Assembly (NCBI GenBank): GCA_934215475.1
Contig: CAKPZY010000009.1
Coordinates: 1 to 54,377, forward strand
From: an uncultured Ligilactobacillus sp.
Lineage (GTDB): Bacteria > Bacillota > Bacilli > Lactobacillales > Lactobacillaceae
Length of the DNA stretch: 54,377 nt
Direction of reading: 5' to 3'
Shown here: piece by piece, positions 8,047-16,252 of the stretch
How the letters are laid out: each line of letters opens with the position of its first letter
How positions within the stretch are numbered: position 1 is the stretch's first letter
Program-made: the position numbers and the translations under genes
Notes under the pieces: generated by a model
What the model saw: the letters and a program-made list of their open reading frames with translations, nothing else
Told to the model about the DNA's origin: nothing
Databases searched by the model: none

Positions 8047-10659
8047 ATGACAACAGTATATTTAGTAAACCATACCCATTGGGACCGGGAGTGGTACTTT
8101 ACCACAATGGATGCACAAGTTTTGAGTGAACAATTGTTTACTGAAGCATTAGATGAATTGGAGACACATCCTGAGGCTAATTTTTGTCTGGATGGGCAAG
8201 TTTCCGTTGTGGATGAATATGTCGCTCTTCATCCGGAAGGAAAGGAAAGGATCAGAAAATTAGTTGCCAATAAGCAGTTGTTTGTTGGGCCTTGGTACAC
8301 GCAAACAGATGCTTTGCTGCCTGATGCCGAATCGATTATTCGCAACCTTGTTATTGGGATGAAGGACACCGCAGCTAAATATGGAAAGCCAATGAAGGTT
8401 GGCTACCTTCCGGATACTTTTGGTTTTAACGCGCAGTTACCCACGCTCTTGCGCCAAGTGGGGATCGATAACTTATTGTTTTGGCGCGGAACTAATTTCG
8501 ACCGTCAGACTAATTCTGTTTATTTCCGTTGGCATGGTCTGGGCAAACAGGAAATTTTGGCCATAAATTTTCCTTTTGGGTATTTCACTGGGCAAATTAC
8601 GCCAGATACAAAACAAAACCTTGTCGATTTTATCAGTCAAAGATATGATCCCGCTGTCAAATTTGTCACGGATCATGGAGATCACGAGGATGTCCTGATG
8701 CCTTCGGGGATCGACCAAATGAATATTATCAAAAATATAAAAAAAACAGTTGAAGACCTGAACACTCGTAGCCGATACCACACGTGTATCAGCAGTTACC
8801 CGGAGTTTGTCAAAATAATGCGCCAAAAATTGACCTCTTTGCCGGAATATAAGGGCGAATTAAGGCTGCCCACTTATGCACGTGTTCATCGATCTATTGG
8901 CTCAGTCAGGAGTCGAATAAAGCGTGAAAATTTCAAGTTAGAGCAAAAAATACTGAAAAGAGTAGAACCACTGTGTGTTATCGCAAACCAGGTTGGCGTC
9001 AAAATTGGCAATGGACTGCTGTTAAAATTGTGGAAAAAATTATTGACTTGCCAAGCACATGACACTCTGGGCGGAAGTGTTTCTGATAACGTGGCCGTCG
9101 ACATTTTACACAGATTTAAAGAGGGTAACGAGCTGGCTGACGGGATCGAGAATATGGTAAAAAAGAAAATTGCTCAAGTTTTGCAACTGAATGACGACCA
9201 AGTGTTGGTTTTCAACACCGAGCCATATAAATTCCAGGGAGAAAAGACGGTTAAAGTCATAGTTTCGTCTAAAAAGATACAGATCGAGGGAATGAAAAAT
9301 ACCGTCATTACTGAGGCTAAACATTATCCGGCCAGAAAGCATATCTTAATGATGACTCCACGTGGAGAAGAATACACAGACGAACCTGAATACTACGCAC
9401 TGGAAATAACTGGAGATATCGAGCTGCCAGGGCTGGGGTACAGAGTGCTAAATATTGCATCATCTGGCTCAGAATTAGCACAGATCAACTGTGAAAATAA
9501 CAGCACTCATGGAAGCATTCACCATGGAGGACAAACACTTGAGTTTCTTAGCGGTAGGCTTGATCTGGTTACAGAAGACCAGAGGCTCGAAGATATTATT
9601 TCATTAGTTGATGCACCTAATGATGGCGATACGTATGATTCATCCCCATATCACGATAGGCAAGAACTGGCCTTGCCCTTTGAGTCTGCAAGTATCAAAA
9701 CGGGCGCTAAAACAGACTCGTTAGTAGTAATGGGGTCTGCTAGTTTGCCAAAAGATCTGACTGATTATGATGCTGCTTCTCCTTGTTATGGCACTCTTTC
9801 ATATCAGTTGGAACTTCATTTTAATAGTGTCGGGCAGATCTGTGCCAATTTGACAGTGAATAATCAAGTGAATTCTCACAGGCTGCGATTATGTTTTGCT
9901 CCGCAGATCGTGACTGAATCAGTCAGAGCGCAGATACAAGCAGGTTATGTTACGACCCACAATAAGGAGATCCCCGCTGACTGGCAAGATGAATTTGTAG
10001 AGAAGCCTGTCAATTTGTACAATTTTGATAAGTCACTAACTTTAAGTGAAAGTAAACGGCATTTTACGTTGTGGAGCAGAGGACAAAAAGAATACGAGTA
10101 TCGTGATCGTCATTTATTTGTGACGTTAATGGCGACGACTGGGCAACTAGGCAAACCGAATCTGGCTTGGCGCCCTGGGCGAGCCTCAGGGGACACCACC
10201 AGTCAGGGGCACATTATGATGCCGACACCACTGGCTCAAGAATTAGGGAGAAATACGTTTGAGTTTGCTTTCCAGTTAGAAGACCGACCATTTTCAGAGA
10301 TCCGCAACAATGCCCTGACCAGAAATTGGTTAGCCCCAAATGTTTCTTATCAATTGCAGAGTTTGAATGTGTTTATCAACCGATTAGACAATAAGATCTG
10401 GAATTCAGAGAATGATGTCCAGCTGCCAATGAGCAGCGAGTTGTTAGATCTGCCGGTCAATTTAGACGTTTCGGCTCTCTATCCAGCTTATGCGACACCA
10501 AATGCGTATATTGTTCGGTTGCAAAATTTGACTTCCGAAGCCCAGAAGATACCTGCGGGCATACTAAAAAAAGGGATAGTTGTTAATGCCATGGAAGAAC
10601 AAGTCGATGTAACTGAAATTCCTCCTTATGATTTATTGTCTCTAAAGTTAGAATACTAA
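8047..10659 (+). CDS. Alpha-mannosidase, glycoside hydrolase family 38 (MngB-like)
   Basis: An 870-residue cytosolic alpha-mannosidase, the usual length for bacterial GH38. The N-terminal motif HTHWDREWYFT supplies metal ligands, and YLPDTFGFNAQLP near residue 120 contains the nucleophile aspartate in the PDTFG context. A further histidine motif lies in CQAHDTLGGSVSDNV near 337. No signal peptide is present, which fits hydrolysis of substrate already phosphorylated by the PTS. In E. coli, MngB splits 6-phospho-mannosylglycerate into mannose-6-phosphate and glycerate; I would not transfer that exact substrate because no glycerate kinase is seen here. The ribosome site GGAGG is seven bases before the ATG. 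Confidence 0.9.
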   Translation: MTTVYLVNHTHWDREWYFTTMDAQVLSEQLFTEALDELETHPEANFCLDGQVSVVDEYVALHPEGKERIRKLVANKQLFVGPWYTQTDALLPDAESIIRNLVIGMKDTAAKYGKPMKVGYLPDTFGFNAQLPTLLRQVGIDNLLFWRGTNFDRQTNSVYFRWHGLGKQEILAINFPFGYFTGQITPDTKQNLVDFISQRYDPAVKFVTDHGDHEDVLMPSGIDQMNIIKNIKKTVEDLNTRSRYHTCISSYPEFVKIMRQKLTSLPEYKGELRLPTYARVHRSIGSVRSRIKRENFKLEQKILKRVEPLCVIANQVGVKIGNGLLLKLWKKLLTCQAHDTLGGSVSDNVAVDILHRFKEGNELADGIENMVKKKIAQVLQLNDDQVLVFNTEPYKFQGEKTVKVIVSSKKIQIEGMKNTVITEAKHYPARKHILMMTPRGEEYTDEPEYYALEITGDIELPGLGYRVLNIASSGSELAQINCENNSTHGSIHHGGQTLEFLSGRLDLVTEDQRLEDIISLVDAPNDGDTYDSSPYHDRQELALPFESASIKTGAKTDSLVVMGSASLPKDLTDYDAASPCYGTLSYQLELHFNSVGQICANLTVNNQVNSHRLRLCFAPQIVTESVRAQIQAGYVTTHNKEIPADWQDEFVEKPVNLYNFDKSLTLSESKRHFTLWSRGQKEYEYRDRHLFVTLMATTGQLGKPNLAWRPGRASGDTTSQGHIMMPTPLAQELGRNTFEFAFQLEDRPFSEIRNNALTRNWLAPNVSYQLQSLNVFINRLDNKIWNSENDVQLPMSSELLDLPVNLDVSALYPAYATPNAYIVRLQNLTSEAQKIPAGILKKGIVVNAMEEQVDVTEIPPYDLLSLKLEY

Positions 10660-10773
10660 TGAGAAATAACTACTTTTAACATTTAAAAAAATATTCAGCT
10701 AGTTTTTGGCTGCCAAGTTCTTCAGTTAAGTTAGATATGATACAATTGTTGGAAACTAAACTGGAGATAATAT

Positions 10774-11526
10774 ATGGAAGATTACGTTAAACAAAATCAG
10801 CGAACGATCAATAAATGGGTCAAGGGTGGCTGGGAATGGGGCCGGCCGATCACTCATGATACTTATCAAAAAGTACTGCATGGAGAATTTGCAATGTTTT
10901 TAACACCAACTAAAGCAGTTCCAAGCTCGTGGTTAAGTGAGCTTAAAGGGAAAAAAGTTCTCGGTTTGGCCGCGGGTGGAGGACAGCAAGGTCCAATACT
11001 GACTGCATTAGGGGCTGAGGTCACAATTATTGATTTTTCTCAGGAACAACTGGCAGCAGAACACGTGGTTTCCAAAAGAGAAGGCTACCACATCACTACC
11101 GTTTGCGGTAATATCGCTGAAAGGCTGCCTTTTAAAGATGGATATTTCGATATGGTCGTTCATCCGGTGGCTAATGTATACATTAAGAATGTATATCCGC
11201 TTTGGCGCGAAGTTGCGCGGATTTTGAGGCCCAAGGGGCTCCTTTTGGCTGGATTAGATAATGGAATAAATTATATAGTTGATCAAAGTGAAAAGCGGAT
11301 AATTAATCATCTGCCATTTGATCCTTTAAGTGATCCTGCCCAAATGAAGCAGCTAGAGGAAGAGGATTGCGGCGTGCAGTTTTCGCATACGGTCGAAGAG
11401 CAGATCGGCGGCCAGTTAAAGGCAGGTTTTAATTTGTTGGATATCTATGGCGATACCAACGGAGAAGGGTACTTAGACCAGCTGAATATTCCGAGTTTTT
11501 GGTCAACGAGAAGTCAAAAAGTATAG
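10774..11526 (+). CDS. Class I SAM-dependent methyltransferase
   Basis: A 250-residue Rossmann-fold methyltransferase. Motif I is VLGLAAGGGQQGP (about residues 68-80), followed by the acidic end of strand 2 in VTIIDFS. The post-motif PFKDGYFDMVVHPV and the REVARILRPKGLLL helix-strand are typical of UbiE/BioC-like small-molecule methyltransferases. The acceptor is not predictable. The start has GGAG seven bases upstream, and a TACAAT at about 10741 could be its -10 box. It appears to be monocistronic, with no functional link to the mannoside genes. Confidence 0.8.
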   Translation: MEDYVKQNQRTINKWVKGGWEWGRPITHDTYQKVLHGEFAMFLTPTKAVPSSWLSELKGKKVLGLAAGGGQQGPILTALGAEVTIIDFSQEQLAAEHVVSKREGYHITTVCGNIAERLPFKDGYFDMVVHPVANVYIKNVYPLWREVARILRPKGLLLAGLDNGINYIVDQSEKRIINHLPFDPLSDPAQMKQLEEEDCGVQFSHTVEEQIGGQLKAGFNLLDIYGDTNGEGYLDQLNIPSFWSTRSQKV

Positions 11527-11557
11527 AAAGAAGCATGACAAAATAAATAATACTCTC

Positions 11558-11594
11558 AACTGGCTAATGGTGACTTGTTTGCTATTCGCCAGTT
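11558..11594 (+). terminator. Possible weak terminator after methyltransferase gene
   Basis: AACTGGC and GCCAGTT form a 7-bp stem around a 23-base loop, extended by partly matching AAT/ATT. It is followed by AT-rich sequence (AGATTTATTT) rather than a clean T-run, so it is a weak candidate. Confidence 0.4.
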
Positions 11595-11800
11595 AGATTT
11601 ATTTATTGCTATTATGTTCAAAAACTATCTGTTGCTGAGCTATCTTATTAGGTGTAAATAAATTTATCTCATAAATATAATTGCTAAGTTCAGTTGAATA
11701 ACGATTTAGAATGGAGATAGATTTGTTTTTACAGATTTTTCACTAAACTTGAGAAATGCGGTATTAAAGCATTTTCCACATAACAGGAGTTGATGGTTTT

Positions 11801-12652
11801 ATGGAACCGAAATTAAGGATCACTAAAGATACTATTACGATAGATACTAAGACGGCTTTAAGAGGCGAAGACGTCTTACACTTGACAAATGCTTCCGCAA
11901 CCGATCGCCAAACAGGCCAAGATTTGACCGACAAACTGTTGGTCAATATGGCTGATGTGCACCTTGGACAAGCAGGAACTTATCAGGCGGCTATATCTTT
12001 GCTGGACGAGAATGGCGGTTTGAAGACTTTGCGCAAAATTACTATTAATATCAATGCTTCAAATACTAGTGATACGTCTGAGCAAGAAGACATGACCGAA
12101 AAAGCACCTGAACCTAAGAGCGTTCAAAAAAGTCGCGAGTCAAAGGTTCCTTTAAGCCAAACAAGCAAACCTAGTAAGAATAAAAAAGGATGGGTCAAAA
12201 AGATCATCTATCTAGTTCTTGCCCTTTTAGCGGTTTATTTGATTTGGACAGGAATAAGTTATTATCACACTCGTCAGCAATTGGCAGATCAAGGAAATCA
12301 GATTACCGAATTACAGAGAAAAAATAATTCCCTAGGAGATGAGTTAGACACAGCCAATACGCAGCTCAAGGAATTAAGGCAAAATTACAAGCAACTCAAA
12401 ACGGCGGTAAATGGGTATCAAAAAGACGAGGCAGGTTACAGGCAGCAGTATTTGAACCAAATGCGGCAGGTTTCCCAAAGCTTGGCAGGACTAAAGCAGC
12501 AGTTGGATAATCAGACACAGCAAACTGGTATTTTATATAATATCTTAAATGGCAGGCTAAACAACTTGCAAACTACTGTGGACCGGCTGCAAAATGTACA
12601 GTCTGCAGACCAAGCACAGCAAGTTCTGGATAATTACAAATGGTATAAGTAA
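11801..12652 (+). CDS. Membrane protein with N-terminal beta-rich domain and C-terminal coiled coil
   Basis: A 283-residue protein of unknown function. Residues 1-88 are beta-rich and resemble bacterial Ig-like (DUF5011/cadherin-like) modules, for example VNMADVHLGQAGTYQAAISLLD. Residues 90-130 are a charged, Ser/Lys-rich linker. A single membrane helix lies at about 136-157 and is preceded by KNKKGWVKK. The remainder is a long heptad-rich coiled coil full of Gln, Leu and Asn. No signal peptide precedes the first domain. The positive-inside rule puts the N-terminal domain in the cytosol and the coiled coil outside, odd for an Ig-like module. No partner gene is evident; it stands alone. Confidence 0.7.
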   Translation: MEPKLRITKDTITIDTKTALRGEDVLHLTNASATDRQTGQDLTDKLLVNMADVHLGQAGTYQAAISLLDENGGLKTLRKITININASNTSDTSEQEDMTEKAPEPKSVQKSRESKVPLSQTSKPSKNKKGWVKKIIYLVLALLAVYLIWTGISYYHTRQQLADQGNQITELQRKNNSLGDELDTANTQLKELRQNYKQLKTAVNGYQKDEAGYRQQYLNQMRQVSQSLAGLKQQLDNQTQQTGILYNILNGRLNNLQTTVDRLQNVQSADQAQQVLDNYKWYK

Positions 12653-12829
12653 GTACAATCAAAGCGAAGTTAAACTAACTGAAACACACGGTATAGATCT
12701 TTCTAAAGATTGACATCGCTAAGGGAACAAGCCAGCTGATTTTCAAATTAAAGTCCGAATTTGCGGATCAGTCATGCTTATTTTGAATTGATCATGACAG
12801 CAGTTTTATAGTGAACTGTGTGGTTAGAC

Positions 12830-12858
12830 TTGCAACGATGGCAATTTTGGCTTATATT
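12830..12858 (+). promoter_or_regulatory. Promoter of the T-box/MetE-like transcript
   Basis: TTGCAA at 12830-12835, a 17-bp spacer and TATATT at 12853-12858. The predicted start of transcription is near 12865, just upstream of the first strand of T-box stem I. Between the preceding gene (stop at 12652) and this promoter there is also a TTGACA at 12710-12715 without a convincing -10 box. Confidence 0.6.
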
Positions 12859-12889
12859 AGCAATTAATTTAAGTTCGATGTAGCAAAGC

Positions 12890-13146
12890 GACCGATAGAG
12901 AAGAGTAACTTTCAGCCTTATGCTAAGAGAATTTTTTGCCGGTGAAAGTAAACCCTGGATGAAAGTGAAGATGAACTCTAGCTATTTGCGAGCTGGTTCA
13001 AGCTGGATGCCTGGTAGGAACCGTTAAATTCCCGGTTATTAGAATGAACTGTGAGTCAACACGGGTAAATGTGTTGAAAAGAAAGCTGGTAACCCGAAGC
13101 ATTCGTCCCTGCAGATGAAAGGTTGTGCAGGAATGCGTGCTTTTTT
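12890..13146 (+). promoter_or_regulatory. T-box leader, methionine-specific (AUG specifier)
   Basis: The leader reads uncharged tRNA-Met and controls the gene that follows. Stem I is visible: AGAG (12897-12900) pairs with CTCT (12977-12980), and ACTTTC (12909-12914) pairs with GAAAGT (12962-12967). Between them lie the AGTA loop-E strand and, on the 3' side, the specifier loop GAAGATGAA with codon ATG at 12972-12974. The antiterminator T-box is TGGTAACCCG (13087-13096); UGGU pairs with an ACCA acceptor end. The terminator uses GCATTC (13099-13104) with GAATGC (13131-13136) plus CTGCA/TGCAG, then six Ts (13141-13146). Methionine T-boxes before met genes are established in Lactobacillales. Confidence 0.9.
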
Positions 13147-13193
13147 CGTAGACCAAGTTGTTGAAGTTTAATTATTGAATGAGGTGTATTTAA

Positions 13194-14342
13194 ATGGCAG
13201 AAAGAAAACACAAGTACTTTTATACCTATGATATGGTTGGCAGTTTTCTGCGTCCGAGTCAACTTAAAGAAGCATATTCTCAGTTAGCTAAAGGAGATAT
13301 CAGTCACGCAGAGTTTGCCAGGATTCAACAAAATTCCACAAGAGATTTAGTTTACCAGGAAATCAAACAGGGATTGCACGTTGTTTCCGATGGAGAATAT
13401 AACCGCAAGAACTTTTTCATTGATTTTTTAGCAGGCTTAAAAGGGGTTAAGATCATCCCCAACGGGTTCAAACTCAATTTTAGTGGAGAAGAGTTAGTTG
13501 ATGATGGTTTGGAATTAGCGGGTAAGATCGCATATGAACCGGCGCATGCATTTTTTAAAGACTTTCAATTTCTGAAGTCTATTACTCCGGAAGGTGTTTT
13601 GGATAAGGTTACTATTCCAGCACCGACACCGTTGTTATTTGCGGGCAATTTTGCAGTTATCAGTAATTATCGCGATTTTTATGCCAGCCGAGAAGATTAT
13701 TTGGCAGACATTTTAAAAGCCTACCAGCAAACTATCGCGCATTTCTACGAATTAGGTTTACGCTATTTACAGCTGGATGATCCATGGTTGTTAGGAGTCA
13801 CTTTGCCTGTAGCCGGTTTGGAGGGCGAGAAAAATAAAAAACGCGTTCAAAAATTAGAGAGCGAGATAGTTACGCTGATTCAAAAAATTATTGACTCGGC
13901 TCCGGATGACCTGATCATTACCACCCATATTTGCCGCGGAAATTTTCGCTCTGCATCCCTTGGTGGGGGTTCATATGCTTCGATCATTGATGTTTTACAA
14001 CAAGTGCCATATGATGCGTTTTTCTTGGAATATGATGATCTTAAGGTTGATGGTGATTTCGAACCGCTTGCCATTTTACATCGTGCACAACCTCAGGCTG
14101 TCTTTGTGTTAGGGTTGGTTACTACCAAGTCCCCAAAATTGGAAAATGAAACAGAGTTGCAACATCAGATCTTACAGGCTGAGCAAGAAGTACCGTTGCA
14201 TAATTTAGGTCTTTCCCCCCAGTGCGGGTTTGCCTCTACTAAAGAAGGTAATGATTTGGATCAGGAAGAGCAATGGGCTAAAGTTGATCTAGTGGTTAAA
14301 ACTGCTCGAGATACTTGGAAAGCTGATGCTTGCAAATTTTAA
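13194..14342 (+). CDS. MetE C-terminal-like, cobalamin-independent methionine synthase family protein (YxjG/YxjH type)
   Basis: A 382-residue protein matching only the C-terminal catalytic barrel of MetE. The zinc ligands are present: H and C in THICRGN (about residues 243-247), E in LEYDD (about 282) and C in SPQCGFAS (about 342). The N-terminal half of full-length MetE is absent, as in B. subtilis YxjG/YxjH, which are thought to use other methyl donors or substrates. The methionine T-box directly upstream is strong evidence for a role in methionine supply. The ATG follows GAGGTG by eight bases. The methyl donor is not determined by sequence. Confidence 0.88.
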   Translation: MAERKHKYFYTYDMVGSFLRPSQLKEAYSQLAKGDISHAEFARIQQNSTRDLVYQEIKQGLHVVSDGEYNRKNFFIDFLAGLKGVKIIPNGFKLNFSGEELVDDGLELAGKIAYEPAHAFFKDFQFLKSITPEGVLDKVTIPAPTPLLFAGNFAVISNYRDFYASREDYLADILKAYQQTIAHFYELGLRYLQLDDPWLLGVTLPVAGLEGEKNKKRVQKLESEIVTLIQKIIDSAPDDLIITTHICRGNFRSASLGGGSYASIIDVLQQVPYDAFFLEYDDLKVDGDFEPLAILHRAQPQAVFVLGLVTTKSPKLENETELQHQILQAEQEVPLHNLGLSPQCGFASTKEGNDLDQEEQWAKVDLVVKTARDTWKADACKF

Positions 14343-14384
14343 TGAAGTTTGCTTCAAAATATATTGTCACTGGTTACAATTGCC

Positions 14385-14414
14385 TGCCAGGGTAAACAAA
14401 GTTTGGCATTTTTT
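14385..14414 (+). terminator. Terminator after MetE-like gene
   Basis: TGCCA (14385-14389) and TGGCA (14404-14408) form a 5-bp stem directly followed by six Ts. It is short but well placed, 43 bases after the stop codon. Confidence 0.55.
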
Positions 14415-14555
14415 AGGTGTTGGTATGAAGGGACCGCGGGTTCAGAATTTTTTGGTAATTGCAAATGTTATTTTAACGGATGCTTTGACTTTCATGTTAA
14501 AATGAAGTTGTGGTAATGGATAACGAAAAAACATATTATATTTGGAGTGATCTAT

Positions 14556-14897
14556 GTGGCTAAATTTAGCGACTATTATCGAAAGGTCCCCGCGACATTC
14601 GCCATCGTCAGCATGTTTGAAATTGTGTTGTCGTTGGCACTCATGATTTATTTGCCGCGGGAGATACCCATACAAATGACGTTTAATGCACTGAGTTTGT
14701 ATCAACAATCGAAGTTATTGGTATTTGTTTTCCCCGCTCTTACGCTGTTGTTATCATGGCTAGGTAATAATGAGAGGATCGGTAAGATTCATTCACCAAT
14801 CAAGGCTCTTACCATTGGTAGTGTATTGAGCCTGGTACAACTGATCTTGACTATTGAAGCAGCTGCTTTTTATTTTGAGGTGTTTAATTTCATCTAA
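14556..14897 (+). CDS. Small membrane protein, DUF1648-like
   Basis: A 113-residue protein with three hydrophobic segments (about residues 12-30, 46-64, 82-110). The segment IYLPREIPIQMTFNAL, followed by a lysine and a second helix, resembles the DUF1648 domain (LP-x-x-IP pattern) found at the N-terminus of SdpI-type immunity proteins. Here only that domain is present. A GTG at 14547 overlaps the ribosome site TGGAG; the GTG at 14556, eight bases downstream of it, is preferred. It is monocistronic with its own terminator. A role in peptide immunity would be speculative because no toxin gene is near. Confidence 0.65.
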   Translation: MAKFSDYYRKVPATFAIVSMFEIVLSLALMIYLPREIPIQMTFNALSLYQQSKLLVFVFPALTLLLSWLGNNERIGKIHSPIKALTIGSVLSLVQLILTIEAAAFYFEVFNFI

Positions 14898-14916
14898 TAG
14901 TATTCTTTGTCGTGGT

Positions 14917-14947
14917 GACTTCTGCGTAAGGCAGAGGTCTTTTTTTT
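14917..14947 (+). terminator. Rho-independent terminator
   Basis: GACTTCTGC (14917-14925) pairs with GCAGAGGTC (14931-14939) with one G-T pair and a 5-base loop, followed by eight Ts. Confidence 0.9.
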
Positions 14948-14966
14948 GTGGATCTGTACTTCAATA

Positions 14967-15011
14967 TTTACAAAATGGCCGTTGTTATTGTATAATATCA
15001 TTGTGATATTA
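14967..15011 (+). promoter_or_regulatory. Promoter with overlapping 8-3-8 palindromic operator
   Basis: TTTACA (14967-14972), an 18-bp spacer and a perfect TATAAT (14991-14996). The arm TAATATCA (14993-15000) and its complement TGATATTA (15004-15011) form a perfect 8-bp inverted repeat with a 3-bp centre, running from the -10 box to the start site. A repressor bound here would block transcription. The first gene downstream codes a ribbon-helix-helix protein, a natural candidate for autoregulation. Confidence 0.75.
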
Positions 15012-15036
15012 AAACAATGTAAAGAGGGTATGCTTA

Positions 15037-15378
15037 ATGGAAACTCAAATGACGACTATCAGATTTCCTGATGACATCTATGAAGAATTAAAAAAAAGTG
15101 CCGCCCAAAATCACATCAGTATTAATCAGATGGTCGTCGAAAGCGTACGACAGATGTTAGGTGATTCGACTGTCAAAAAAGCTACGATGGAAAGCAGATT
15201 GATTATCAATCAAGTTGTTCCGCCTGCTAAAATTTTTGTGGACAGCGGGCTAGTTTTAGTAAATGGGATCTATTACCGGTATTTGACGAGTGATAACCAG
15301 CCGGTAGAGCCTGAGACATCTTATCTTGTTGTTGAGGCCGCAGGAAATATTTTAACTATCAAGCCAATTAAGAAATGA
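15037..15378 (+). CDS. Ribbon-helix-helix domain fused to an NfeD-like OB fold
   Basis: A 113-residue two-domain protein. Residues 5-45 (TTIRFPDDIYEELKKSA, then ISINQMVVESVRQML) fit the Arc/MetJ/CopG ribbon-helix-helix DNA-binding fold. Residues 66-111 (SGLVLVNGIYYRYLTSDN, then PVEP, YLVVEAAGNILTIKPI) match the C-terminal OB fold of NfeD proteins. NfeD proteins are known partners of SPFH/stomatin proteins, and an SPFH gene follows after 10 bp, which supports the reading. Fusion of the OB fold to a DNA-binding domain is unusual and suggests a link between membrane-scaffold state and transcription. AAAGAGGG is eight bases before the ATG. RHH is firm; the NfeD match is by eye. Confidence 0.7.
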   Translation: METQMTTIRFPDDIYEELKKSAAQNHISINQMVVESVRQMLGDSTVKKATMESRLIINQVVPPAKIFVDSGLVLVNGIYYRYLTSDNQPVEPETSYLVVEAAGNILTIKPIKK

Positions 15379-15388
15379 GGTCATTTAT

Positions 15389-16204
15389 ATGCCATTTGGG
15401 ATCAAAGTCGTCCCGCAAAACTGTCAGGGACTAGTACAAACATTTGGAAAATACAAGCGTACAGTGGAATCTGGACTACATTTTTATATTCCATTTGCTC
15501 AGAGGATCAGAACAGTCAGTTTAGCCATGCAACCCATCGAATTACCGCACTATTCGATCATCACGAAGGATAACGCAGAAGTTTCAACAGCTGTGACCCT
15601 TAATTATCATGTAACAGATTCGATGAAATATGAATACAATAATACCGATTCGGTAGAGTCCATGGCGCAACTGGTCCGCGGACATCTCCGTGATATTATC
15701 GGAAGAATGGAACTCAATGATGCTTTAGGATCTACAGCTAGGATCAACGCCGATTTGGCCTCAGCCATTGGAGACTTGACCAATACGTATGGAATCAACG
15801 TCGATCGCATCAATATCGATGAGTTGCTGCCATCATCAGAGATTCAAACGGCGATGGATAAACAGTTGACTGCCGACCGAGAGCGGATCGCAGCAATCGC
15901 CAAAGCTCAAGGTGAGGCTGAATCGATCAGATTAAATAATGAAGCACAAAATAACGCTCTAATGGCTACGGCACGTGCACAAGCGCAAGCGACCCGCACC
16001 AGAGCCGATGCGGAAAAATATCGGATCGATACAGTTCAGGCGGGACTATCTAGTACCGATGAAAAGTATTTCCAGAATCAGTCTATTGACGCCTACAGTC
16101 AAATTGCCCAATCTAAAGCAAATATGCTGGTCGTCCCTAACGACAGCAGCAATACCTTTGGACAGACTGCCGTCTTGGCACAGGCGATGAAAGAACGGGA
16201 ATAA
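15389..16204 (+). CDS. SPFH/band 7 (stomatin-like) protein without its own membrane anchor
   Basis: A 271-residue SPFH-domain protein. The domain begins almost at once (VVPQNCQGLVQTFGKYKRTV, then SGLHFYIPFAQRI) and runs to about residue 150. An Ala/Glu/Arg-rich helix of the stomatin type follows (about 160-215; KAQGEAESIRLNNEAQ). Family members oligomerise on membranes and organise microdomains. Typical stomatins start with a hydrophobic hairpin or helix that is absent here, so anchoring would depend on a partner; the next gene codes a single-helix protein. The stop of the preceding gene overlaps its GAGGT ribosome site. Confidence 0.88.
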   Translation: MPFGIKVVPQNCQGLVQTFGKYKRTVESGLHFYIPFAQRIRTVSLAMQPIELPHYSIITKDNAEVSTAVTLNYHVTDSMKYEYNNTDSVESMAQLVRGHLRDIIGRMELNDALGSTARINADLASAIGDLTNTYGINVDRINIDELLPSSEIQTAMDKQLTADRERIAAIAKAQGEAESIRLNNEAQNNALMATARAQAQATRTRADAEKYRIDTVQAGLSSTDEKYFQNQSIDAYSQIAQSKANMLVVPNDSSNTFGQTAVLAQAMKERE

Positions 16205-16252
16205 TAAGCATACAAAGCCGTTAACTTGCAGGTAAGCAAGGAGGTCGATCAA

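Noticed and set aside
12890..13146. SAM riboswitch upstream of the MetE-like gene
   Set aside because: The SAM-I core is absent, while stem I, AUG specifier, TGGT T-box and terminator all fit a T-box leader.
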